A stretch of DNA of 21,902 nucleotides, from positions 1 to 21,902 of the forward strand of contig DASZJL010000153.1 of assembly GCA_035948135.1 (NCBI GenBank). Reading direction: 5' to 3'. Position 1 is the first letter of the stretch; each line of letters opens with the position of its first letter. Shown here piece by piece: positions 7,617-14,275 of this stretch. The notes beneath the pieces are model-generated. The model did not search any database. It had not been told where the DNA came from and worked only from the letters and a program-made list of their open reading frames with translations. The position numbers were made by a program, and so were the translations under genes. This DNA comes from CADDZP01 sp035948135. GTDB taxonomy: Bacteria; Actinomycetota; Acidimicrobiia; Acidimicrobiales; AC-14.

Positions 7617-8456
7617 ATGACCACGTTTCAGACGACGCCGTGTGGTAACGCTGAAGGTATGGGCGAGGGTTTGTTCGATCCCGACAGCATCACCTGGCGG
7701 CTCCACGCCGACCCGGCGATGCTCATCGGAGGGATGCGGGCGCTGCTCGTGCAGGCTCTGCACCCACTGGCGATGGCCGGCGTCGAGCAGCACAGCGACT
7801 ACCGCGCCGACCCCTGGGGGCGCCTCCAGCGCACCGTCGAGTACGTGCTCACGACCACCTACGGGACGGCCGACGAGGCACGCATGGCCGGGCAGGTCGT
7901 CCAAGCCATCCACAAGCGCGTCAGGGGCACCGATCCCGTGACCGGCAAGACATACTCGGCCGAAGACCCCAACCTCTTGGTATGGGTGCACGCCGTCGAG
8001 GTCCACTCTTTCCTCGCCGCCTACCGCCGCTACGGCGGACGCCCCCTGTCCATGTCGGACGCCGACCGCTATCTGGCCGAACAGGTCACGACCGCCACGC
8101 TCGTCGGACTCGACCGGAGCATGGTGCCCGCTTCGGTGACCGAACTCCGCGACTACTTCCGCAGCGTCGACGACGAGCTTCGCCCGAGTCCGTACAGCCG
8201 CGACGCGGCCAAGGTCGTTCTGAACCCGCCGTTGCCGCTGCCGCTCCGTCTGCTCAAGCCCATCGCCTGGATCCCGGGCGCGGCGGCCGCTGGGCTCATG
8301 CCCCGGCGGCTCAGGGCCATGCACGGCATCCCGTGGGTGCCGCCGGCCGACGCGGCCGTCCGCGTCGCGGCCACCGCCCTCACCCGGACCATGGGTGTGC
8401 TGCCCGAGCCGCCCCAGGTGCGCGCCGCCAGGGCCCGCTGGTCCGAAGCGGCCTGA
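7617..8456 (+). CDS. DUF2236 / MpaB-type oxygenase-like protein
   Basis: The 279-residue product matches the DUF2236 family (ER-bound oxygenase mpaB/B' and rubber oxygenase Lcp catalytic-domain relatives). Visible hallmarks: W-R-L-H-ADP near 27-33, LLVQALHPLAMAGV (43-56) with the His-Pro pair at 49-50, the R-x-x-R-T pattern at about 69-73 before a Tyr-rich helix, WVHAVEVHSF (123-132), and a C-terminal helical half rich in Arg and Pro. Lcp-type members bind a b-type haem through His and cleave olefins; many actinobacterial members have no known substrate. ATG 7617 is preceded by AGGGG overlapping the upstream stop with about 7-base spacing, so I prefer it to the internal ATG at 7659. It probably forms a two-gene unit with the VOC gene. 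It converges on the secreted-protein gene, leaving only 15 bp between ends. Confidence 0.85.
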   Translation: MTTFQTTPCGNAEGMGEGLFDPDSITWRLHADPAMLIGGMRALLVQALHPLAMAGVEQHSDYRADPWGRLQRTVEYVLTTTYGTADEARMAGQVVQAIHKRVRGTDPVTGKTYSAEDPNLLVWVHAVEVHSFLAAYRRYGGRPLSMSDADRYLAEQVTTATLVGLDRSMVPASVTELRDYFRSVDDELRPSPYSRDAAKVVLNPPLPLPLRLLKPIAWIPGAAAAGLMPRRLRAMHGIPWVPPADAAVRVAATALTRTMGVLPEPPQVRAARARWSEAA

Positions 8457-8471
8457 AGGAGCGCCGCCCTC

Positions 8472-8948
8472 CTAGGTGAGCTGGATCGTGGTGCTGGTGT
8501 TGAGGTCGGACTGCGACGTCCCCTGCGGTGTCGACGAATGCAGCTTTGCGTTCGCCGACGCCGACGCCTCGCCCTTTTGGTACCGCTGACCGCCTCCGGC
8601 GGTGACGGGGACCACGACTTGCTGGGCGCCGCCGTTGCACTTGTAGCTCGTCCCTGAACTCGCGCCGCCGCTCGTGCGGCCCTGGCGTACCGAGACCCTG
8701 ATCGGGACGGGCGTGAATCCGCTACACCGGATCGTGAGCCGGAGCTGGACGGTGGTGCCGTCGGCCGAGAGAGCGTCGGTCGGCGAGATCGTGAGCTCAG
8801 GGTTGCCGTGGGGAGGCTTCGGCGGCCGTCTCCGAACCCGAGCAGACGCAGGTGACCCGACCAACGCCACGCCCAGCGCGGTCACGACAACGGCGCAGAT
8901 GCCGATCCGCAGGGCTCGCATCATCGGACGAGATCTACCCATGGACAC
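8472..8948 (-). CDS. Small secreted hypothetical protein
   Basis: The 158-residue protein has an obvious Sec-type signal peptide: an Arg-containing start, a hydrophobic core (about 14-31) and a likely cleavage after ASA at 34-36. The mature part is basic then Pro-rich, then a beta-rich region with LTISPTDALSADGTTVQLRL, two cysteines (in TIRCSG and YKCNGG) that could form one disulphide, and a Ser/Thr/Gly-rich tail. I do not recognise a family. The start at GTG 8948 lies 6 bp after the guaA stop; an in-frame ATG at 8942 and a double ATG slightly downstream are alternatives. Its placement suggests translation coupled to guaA, although a shared function is not obvious. Confidence 0.65.
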   Translation of the reverse strand: MSMGRSRPMMRALRIGICAVVVTALGVALVGSPASARVRRRPPKPPHGNPELTISPTDALSADGTTVQLRLTIRCSGFTPVPIRVSVRQGRTSGGASSGTSYKCNGGAQQVVVPVTAGGGQRYQKGEASASANAKLHSSTPQGTSQSDLNTSTTIQLT

Positions 8949-8954
8949 GGAGGG

Positions 8955-10502
8955 TCACTCCCACTCGATCGTGCCGGGCGGCTTCGACGTCACATCGAAG
9001 GCGACGCGGTTCACTCCTGGCACCTCGTTGATGAGCCGGCTCGACATGCGCTCGAGCACGTCGTAGGGCAAGCGGGCCCAGTCGGCGGTCATGGCGTCGT
9101 CGCTGGTGACCGCGCGGATCACGATCGGATACGCGTACGTGCGCTCGTCGCCCATGACGCCGACGCTGCGGACGACCGGCAGCACGGCGAAGCTCTGCCA
9201 CAGCTCGCGGTACAAGCCGGCCCGCTTGATCTCCTCGACGACGACGGCGTCGGCCCGGCGCAGGATCTCCAGGCGCTCGGGCGTGATCGTGCCGACGATG
9301 CGCACCGCCAGGCCGGGGCCCGGGAACGGCTGGCGCCACACGATCTCCTCGGGCAGGCCGAGCTCCTCGCCCATCACCCGCACCTCGTCCTTGAACAGGT
9401 TCCGCAGCGGTTCCACCAGCTCGAACTGGAGGTCGTCGGGCAGTCCGCCCACGTTGTGGTGGGACTTGATCTTGGCCGCGTCCTTGGTCCCCGACTCGAT
9501 GATGTCGGGGTAGAGCGTGCCCTGCACGAGGAAGCGGGCGTCCTGATGGTCGGCCGCCACCTCCTCGAACACGCGAATGAACGTCTCACCGATGATCTTG
9601 CGCTTGCGTTCGGGGTCGGCGACGTCGTTGAGCGCCTCGACGAAGCGGTCCGCCGCCTTCACGTGCACGAGGTCGATCTGGAACTGGCGCCGGAACGTCT
9701 CCTCCACCTGCTCGGCCTCGTTCATCCGCAAGAGCCCAGTGTCCACGAAAACGCACGTGAGCTGATCGCCGATCGCCTTGTGCACAAGCGCGGCGGCGAC
9801 CGCCGAGTCGACGCCACCGGACAGTCCGCAGATGACCTTCTCGTCGCCCACCTGAGCGCGGATCTGCTCGATCGCCTGCTCGATGATCGACACCATCGTC
9901 CACGACGGCCGGCACCCGCAGACGTCGTAGAGGAAGTGCTTGAGGATCTCCTGCCCCCTCGGCGTATGCGCGACCTCGGGGTGGAACTGCACGCCGTACA
10001 CGCCGCGGTCGCCGTCTTCCAACGCCGCTACAGGCACCGCCTCGGTGCGGGCCGTGACCTTGAAGCCAGGGGGAGCGGCGACGATCGAGTCGGCGTGGGA
10101 CATCCACACCTCCTGCTGCAGCGGCAGCTCGCCGAACAGCGATGACGACGAGGTGACCTCCAACGCGGTACGCCCGTACTCGCCGGTGCCGGAGCGGGCC
10201 ACCTCGCCGCCCAGCTGCTGGGCGACGAGCTGGGCGCCGTAGCAGATGCCGAGGATCGGGACGCCCCCGCGGTACACGGCGTCGTCGATGGTGGGCGCGC
10301 CCTCCACGTGCACGGATTTGGGGCCGCCGCTGAAGATGATGCCCTTGGGCTTGCGAGCGAGCATCTCGGCGATCGGCATGTCACGCGGCACGATCTCCGA
10401 GTACACGTGCGCCTCGCGCACCCGCCGCGCAATCAGCTGCGCGTACTGGGCGCCGAAGTCGACAACGAGGACGGTGTCGAAGGGTTCGGCCTGGGCGGTC
10501 AA
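8955..10502 (-). CDS. guaA: GMP synthase (glutamine-hydrolysing)
   Basis: Converts XMP, ATP and glutamine to GMP, the last step of guanine nucleotide synthesis. The 515-residue protein has the usual three parts: a class I glutamine amidotransferase domain with catalytic C87 in GICYGAQ and H174/E176 in FHPEVAH; an ATP pyrophosphatase domain with P-loop SGGVDS at 228-233; and the C-terminal dimerisation domain ending DVTSKPPGTIEWE, the standard GuaA terminus. The start has to be TTG 10502: an in-frame TAG lies just upstream (3 codons away), and no ATG or GTG occurs before the conserved VLVVDFGAQY strand at residue 11. It is 91 bp downstream of guaB3, across a long hairpin, and 6 bp upstream of the secreted-protein gene. 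Confidence 0.97.
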   Translation of the reverse strand: MTAQAEPFDTVLVVDFGAQYAQLIARRVREAHVYSEIVPRDMPIAEMLARKPKGIIFSGGPKSVHVEGAPTIDDAVYRGGVPILGICYGAQLVAQQLGGEVARSGTGEYGRTALEVTSSSSLFGELPLQQEVWMSHADSIVAAPPGFKVTARTEAVPVAALEDGDRGVYGVQFHPEVAHTPRGQEILKHFLYDVCGCRPSWTMVSIIEQAIEQIRAQVGDEKVICGLSGGVDSAVAAALVHKAIGDQLTCVFVDTGLLRMNEAEQVEETFRRQFQIDLVHVKAADRFVEALNDVADPERKRKIIGETFIRVFEEVAADHQDARFLVQGTLYPDIIESGTKDAAKIKSHHNVGGLPDDLQFELVEPLRNLFKDEVRVMGEELGLPEEIVWRQPFPGPGLAVRIVGTITPERLEILRRADAVVVEEIKRAGLYRELWQSFAVLPVVRSVGVMGDERTYAYPIVIRAVTSDDAMTADWARLPYDVLERMSSRLINEVPGVNRVAFDVTSKPPGTIEWE

Positions 10503-10528
10503 GGGCTCAGGCTAACGCCGCCGGTCCC

Positions 10529-10580
10529 CGTTCTGGTGACGATGCCGGGGGTCATGACCCCCCTGAGCGTCCCCAGAACG
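10529..10580. repeat. Nested inverted repeat between guaB3 and guaA
   Basis: A 52-base dyad is centred at 10554/10555. The core is a perfect 16-base palindrome GGGGGTCATGACCCCC (10547-10562). The outer arms CGTTCTGG (10529-10536) and CCAGAACG (10573-10580) pair perfectly, and GACG pairs between them, so about 21 of 26 positions match. It lies wholly in the 91-bp gap between two same-strand genes. On the minus strand it is not followed by a T-run, so it is not a textbook intrinsic terminator. It could be an unusual terminator, a processing site or a protein operator separating guaA expression from guaB3. Confidence 0.7.
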
Positions 10581-10593
10581 AAAAGATGGGCTG

Positions 10594-11757
10594 TCAGTGA
10601 CCCATGCCGACGCCCTGGGACCGCTGGAGGCTCTTGCCTTCGGTCTTCAGGGCGGGGGCGACCATGACCTCGGCCTTCTGGAACTCCTTGACCGACTCGT
10701 AGCCGCACGTGGCCATCGACGTGCGCAGGGCGCCGAACAGGTTGAGGCGGCCGTCGTTCTCGTGGGCGGGCCCGACGAGGATCTCCTTGAGCGTGCCTCG
10801 CTGCTCCACCCTGACCCGTGCGCCCCGAGGCAGCGTGGGATGGAAGGTCGCCATGCCCCAGTGGTGGCCGCGGCCCGGTGCCTCGTGGGCGGCGGCGAGC
10901 GGCGAGCCGATCATCACCGCGTCGGCGCCGCAGGCGATGGCCTTGGCCACGTCGCCACCGGTGGACATGCCGCCGTCGGCGATGACCTGGACGTACACGC
11001 CGGTCTCGTCGAGGTGGCGCATGCGAGCGCCGGCGGCGTCGGCGATGGCCGTTGCCTGCGGGACGCCGATGCCGAGGACGCCGCGCGTCGTGCACGCCTG
11101 GCCCGGGCCGACGCCGACGAGCACGCCCACAGCACCCGTGCGCATCAGATGGAGCGCCGCTTGGTACGACGCGCACCCGCCGACGATCACCGGGATCTCG
11201 AGCTCGCGGATGAACTGCTTGAGGTTGAGGGGCTCGACCGACTTGGAGACGTGCTCGGCGGAGACGACCGTGCCCTGGATGACCAGGAGGTCGAGCTCGG
11301 CCTCGAGGATCGGCTTCGTGAACTGCTCGGTGCGCTGCGGCGTGACCGACGCGCACGAGATCACACCGCTCTCCTTGATCTCGCGGATGCGCTGGCCGAT
11401 CAGCTCCTCCTTGATCGGCTCGGCGTATACCTGCTGCATCCGGAGCGTGGCCTTGTCGGGCTCGAGCGACGCGATCTCGTCGAGCACGCTCTCGGGATCG
11501 TCGTAGCGCGTCCAGAGGCCCTCGAGGTTCAGCACCGCGACGCCGCCGAGTTGCCCGATCTCGATGGCCGTGGCCGGACTCACCACGCCGTCCATTGCGG
11601 CCGCCATCAACGGAAGGTCGAACCGGTAGGCGTCGATCTCCCACGAGATGTCGACGTCCTCGGGGTCGCGCGTGCGCCGGCTGGGGACGATGGCGATGTC
11701 GTCGAACCCGTACGCCCGTCGACCCGACTTGCCGATCCCGATCTCGACCTCAGCCAA
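10594..11757 (-). CDS. guaB3: GuaB3-family IMP dehydrogenase-related protein
   Basis: The 387-residue protein has the IMPDH/GMP reductase TIM barrel without the CBS pair, as in the GuaB3 family. Key sites: YGFDDIAIVPS at 16-26, the AAAMDGV substrate/cofactor strand at about 52-58, VIVGGCASY (190-198), and the catalytic loop GVGPGQACTTR with the nucleophile C222, followed by GIGVPQATAI. VIADGGMSTGGD and GSPLAAAHEAPGR are phosphate-binding loops. GuaB3 proteins were long called IMP dehydrogenase homologues; for at least a cyanobacterial member GMP reductase activity has been reported, so the direction of reaction here is open. The start is TTG 11757 with GAAGGGG at 6-base spacing; upstream GTG is out of frame and no ATG precedes the conserved N terminus. 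It lies upstream of guaA in the same direction, which supports a role in GMP balance. Confidence 0.92.
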   Translation of the reverse strand: MAEVEIGIGKSGRRAYGFDDIAIVPSRRTRDPEDVDISWEIDAYRFDLPLMAAAMDGVVSPATAIEIGQLGGVAVLNLEGLWTRYDDPESVLDEIASLEPDKATLRMQQVYAEPIKEELIGQRIREIKESGVISCASVTPQRTEQFTKPILEAELDLLVIQGTVVSAEHVSKSVEPLNLKQFIRELEIPVIVGGCASYQAALHLMRTGAVGVLVGVGPGQACTTRGVLGIGVPQATAIADAAGARMRHLDETGVYVQVIADGGMSTGGDVAKAIACGADAVMIGSPLAAAHEAPGRGHHWGMATFHPTLPRGARVRVEQRGTLKEILVGPAHENDGRLNLFGALRTSMATCGYESVKEFQKAEVMVAPALKTEGKSLQRSQGVGMGH

Positions 11758-11831
11758 CGTGCACCCCTTCGCGTCGCCCTAGTAACTCAAGATAGCGGCG
11801 GCGTGGCGCTGTTCGAGAGACCCTCCGGGCG

Positions 11832-12566
11832 TCAGCCGTTGTCGATGCTGCGGCGGGCGCCGCCCTGATTGCTGGCCTGGGGAACGGTCGTCGTCGTGGT
11901 CGTCGTGGGCGGCGGCGGGGGCTTGGTGGTCGTGGTCGTCGGCGGCACCGTCGTGGGCGGTGTCGGAATCGGGAGCGGCGTCACGCACCCGTTGGGCCCC
12001 TCGTAGGACGGCGGCGGGCACGCCGGGGCGGTGACGGTCGTCTCGCTCGTGGGCGCCGTTGTCGGCGTGGTCACGCCGGTGGGAAGGGTGGTCGACGTCG
12101 TGGACGTGGTGGTGGTCGCCGCCTCGGCCGGCTTCTCGCTCGGCTTCTCGCTGGTCGCGGGCTCGGGCAACTGGATGCCGATGTGCGACGCCAGGTCGGC
12201 GACCGGCTTCTGGGCTGCGGCCGGGAGCGCCCCCGCGGCCGCCAGGCCGCCGAAGAGCACGGTGAGGCCGGCGGCCAGCGCGGCCGCCGCTCTCGGGAGC
12301 GGCGAGCGGACCCACTGCCTGGCAGCCGCCGGCAACGCCGCCGGCGCCGCCCCGTCCCCGGGCGCCAGGACCGCCCGCATGGCGGCCACCGTGGTCGCCA
12401 TCGCCGAATCGTCACCCTCAGTGGCCGCACGACGTGCGGCCTCGAGGACGTGCGCGACCTCGGTGGCGCCAGGCGGCAGCTCGGCTTGGTCACCGGCGCG
12501 GCCCTCGATCAGGCGCTCGGCGAGCCGAGGATCGAGCTTGATGCGGGACATGTCATTAGGTGCCAT
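11832..12566 (-). CDS. Membrane-anchored protein, putative anti-sigma partner of the upstream sigma factor
   Basis: The 244-residue protein has three parts: a soluble acidic N-terminal region (1-88) with helices LAERLIEGRAG and HVLEAARRAA and an MATTVAAMRAVL segment; one transmembrane helix (about 91-116, Ala/Leu/Gly-rich after an Arg-containing flank); then VADLASHIGIQLPEP and a long Thr/Pro-rich tail (about 140-230) with TTTTT and PPPPP runs and one Cys pair (PACPPP, NGCVTP). Because the soluble N terminus precedes the helix, the tail should be extracytoplasmic. It starts 20 bp after an ECF-type sigma gene on the same strand, the typical arrangement of a sigma factor and its membrane anti-sigma factor. 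I see no zinc-binding HxxxCxxC motif, so an anti-sigma role is inferred from context and topology only. ATG 12566 is taken as start; ATG 12551 is possible. Confidence 0.7.
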   Translation of the reverse strand: MAPNDMSRIKLDPRLAERLIEGRAGDQAELPPGATEVAHVLEAARRAATEGDDSAMATTVAAMRAVLAPGDGAAPAALPAAARQWVRSPLPRAAAALAAGLTVLFGGLAAAGALPAAAQKPVADLASHIGIQLPEPATSEKPSEKPAEAATTTTSTTSTTLPTGVTTPTTAPTSETTVTAPACPPPSYEGPNGCVTPLPIPTPPTTVPPTTTTTKPPPPPTTTTTTTVPQASNQGGARRSIDNG

Positions 12567-12586
12567 TGCTCTGTCGTCCCGTCCCG

Positions 12587-13180
12587 TTACGGGGAGGACT
12601 CGCTCTTTTCCTCTTTGACCGATTCGTCTGTGCCTGATTGGTCCCGGGCTCGCCTGGCCAGGCCCACAATCGCCCGGTGCTGCAGGGCCCGAACCGCCGT
12701 CGGGCGCTTGCCGACGATGGCGGCGACCTCGTCCACGGGCAGGTCGGCGACCACGCGGAGTAGCAGAACTTCGCCCTGGGCAGGTGGGAGCGTGGCGATC
12801 AGCTCAAGCGCCTCTTGGGTGCTGATGGCGGCCATGGCGTCGCTCTCGGCATTTCCGGGCGGGACACGCTCGTCGACCTCATCCACCGGGAAGGGGTCGG
12901 TGCGGCGCCGGCCGATCCGCCGCCGGAGCTGGCCGACCTGGCGGTACGTGATGGTGAACAGCCAGGACCGGAAGCCGTCCTCGTCCCCCTCGAAGCGGCC
13001 AAGGCCCTCGGCCACCGCGATGAAGACTTCCGAGGCCAGATCCTCGGCCTCGGTCGGTGCCCGCGCTCGGAGGAAGGCGAGCACCGACGGGTAGAACTCG
13101 CGGTACAGCCGCTCGAGGGCCCACGGCGCTCCGGTGCGCGCCGCGGCAAGCACGTCGGAGAACTGCTCGCCGAGGGCCAC
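12587..13180 (-). CDS. RNA polymerase sigma factor, ECF-like (sigma-70 family)
   Basis: The 197-residue protein has region 2 (about 20-90) with LYREFYPSVLAFLRAR, EAEDLASEVFIAVAEGL and the region 2.4-like FRSWLFTITYRQ, a variable linker, and region 4 (about 120-176) with LPPAQGEVLLLRVVADLPVDEVAAIVGK, the helix-turn-helix that binds the -35 element. There is no region 1.1 or region 3, so it is ECF-sized. The C-terminal tail (177-197) is acidic and Ser-rich. The start is GTG 13180, 10 bp after the stop of the upstream small gene, with a weak GGATAG before it. Downstream, 20 bp away, lies a membrane protein likely to control it. No obvious repeated promoter motif for self-regulation was found by eye. 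Confidence 0.88.
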   Translation of the reverse strand: MALGEQFSDVLAAARTGAPWALERLYREFYPSVLAFLRARAPTEAEDLASEVFIAVAEGLGRFEGDEDGFRSWLFTITYRQVGQLRRRIGRRRTDPFPVDEVDERVPPGNAESDAMAAISTQEALELIATLPPAQGEVLLLRVVADLPVDEVAAIVGKRPTAVRALQHRAIVGLARRARDQSGTDESVKEEKSESSP

Positions 13181-13190
13181 GGCGACGTGT

Positions 13191-13577
13191 CTATCCGCGA
13201 AGCTGCTTGAGCATCTGTCGCGCCACCGACGCGTTCATCTCGTAGACCGCGTCCTTGCGCGCTCGGTCAGCCCGCTTCAGGAGTCCCCCACCGGTGACGT
13301 CGGCCAACGCGTTCAGGCCCGACGTCACCGCCCGCTTCGTGCCGTCGGTCGCGTCGTAGCCCATCTTCTTGAGGCCCTTGAGAATGTCGCTGCTGGCGAT
13401 GGGGCCGGGCGCGGCCGCGGCAATGACCGTGAGAGCGTCCTTGGTGATCTCCGACGCCTTCTCCACGGCCTGCACGGGCGTGAGGTGAGAGTCATCGCCC
13501 TCCACTGACGCCAGCCATCGGCGCACCTTGCGGACGAGCTCGTCGTGGGTCTCCCCCTCGAAGCTCAAAGAGGGCAT
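13191..13577 (-). CDS. Conserved hypothetical protein, possible winged-helix
   Basis: The 128-residue protein starts at ATG 13577, which overlaps the stop of the Nudix gene as TGATG, so translation is coupled. The N terminus (1-30) reads PSLSFEGETHDELVRKVRRWL, which looks like a small strand followed by an amphipathic helix. The central and C-terminal part has a helical pattern, ASEITKDALTVIAAAAPGPI then SSDILKGLKKMGY, then NALADVTGGGLLKRADR, ending YEMNASVARQML. The order helix, 'I-x-S-x-D-I-L' helix, 'GLNAL' and a Gly-hinged pair of strands resembles a winged helix-turn-helix domain, but I cannot name a family. It sits between a Nudix hydrolase and a sigma factor gene with 10 bp to the latter, so it may modulate that regulatory unit. 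Confidence 0.7.
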   Translation of the reverse strand: MPSLSFEGETHDELVRKVRRWLASVEGDDSHLTPVQAVEKASEITKDALTVIAAAAPGPIASSDILKGLKKMGYDATDGTKRAVTSGLNALADVTGGGLLKRADRARKDAVYEMNASVARQMLKQLRG

Positions 13578-14257
13578 CAGCGCAGGCTACTCGTCACGAG
13601 CGCGAGGAGGTCATGAAGGATGCGCGCCGTCGCGCCCCAGACCGTCTCGCCCGCCACGGTGAAGAAGTGCATCGGCCGCTCGCCCATACCGGGCAGATCC
13701 CATCGCTCCGCGTGATACACGTCAGGCTCCATGAGCTCTGCGACGGCAACGTCGAAGGCGCGCGCCACCTCGCCCGGGTTCGGGACCAATGTCGGGCGCG
13801 CTGCGAGGAGGCCCACGAACGGCGCGAGGACGAACTGGCCGGCGACGGTGCCGAGCTCTTCGAGCGGACCGACGACGTCGACGTCGGCGGGCCGGATGCC
13901 GACTTCTTCATACGCCTCCCGGAGGGCGCCCGCCTCCGACGACTCCCCGTCGTGGACCTTGCCGCCCGGAAACGCAACCTGCCCCTGGTGTGACGGCAGG
14001 TTGGTGGTGCGCCGGGTGAGCACCAGGCGGGCCAGGCCGTCCTCCTCGAACACGGGGACGAGCACGGCAGCCGCCCGCGCCCCCGGGACCGTCGGCGCAA
14101 GCGGCCGCCCGGGCGGCGCGGCAGCGACGGCCTTCCGAACCTGTTCCACGGTGATGGCGCGCCGACCATTCTCGAGCTCGGCCCAGGGCGGCGGGTCGCC
14201 GGGCACCACGTGCGGCGGACGGGGGATGTGCTGCTCGCCTCCTCGCGCCGCTGCCAT
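13577..14257 (-). CDS. Nudix hydrolase, CoA pyrophosphatase type (NudL/NUDT7-like)
   Basis: The 226-residue product carries the Nudix box, G-x5-E-x7-RE-x-x-EE-x-G-I, at residues 99-121 (GGKVHDGE, then REAYEEVGI). Just before it, LVLTRRTTNLPSHQGQVAFPGG (about 78-99) fits the NuCoA signature that separates CoA pyrophosphatases from other Nudix enzymes. The predicted reaction is cleavage of CoA or acyl-CoA to 4'-phosphopantetheine species and 3',5'-ADP, requiring Mg2+ bound by the RE-EE glutamates. The C-terminal part, with VWGATARILHDLL, is also typical of the family. ATG 14257 is my choice; the frame is open further upstream but only as antisense of the enoyl-CoA hydratase gene, and GTG 14209 is an alternative. 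It heads a tight four-gene set with the unknown gene, the sigma factor and its partner, and is divergent to the hydratase gene. Confidence 0.88.
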   Translation of the reverse strand: MAAARGGEQHIPRPPHVVPGDPPPWAELENGRRAITVEQVRKAVAAAPPGRPLAPTVPGARAAAVLVPVFEEDGLARLVLTRRTTNLPSHQGQVAFPGGKVHDGESSEAGALREAYEEVGIRPADVDVVGPLEELGTVAGQFVLAPFVGLLAARPTLVPNPGEVARAFDVAVAELMEPDVYHAERWDLPGMGERPMHFFTVAGETVWGATARILHDLLALVTSSLR

Positions 14258-14275
14258 AGAGGACAAGATAAGAGG

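Noticed and set aside
11880..12160. Repetitive GTGGTCGTC-like tract suspected as a DNA repeat array
   Set aside because: It encodes the Thr/Pro-rich tail of the membrane protein; the repetition follows from ACC/ACG and CCG codons.
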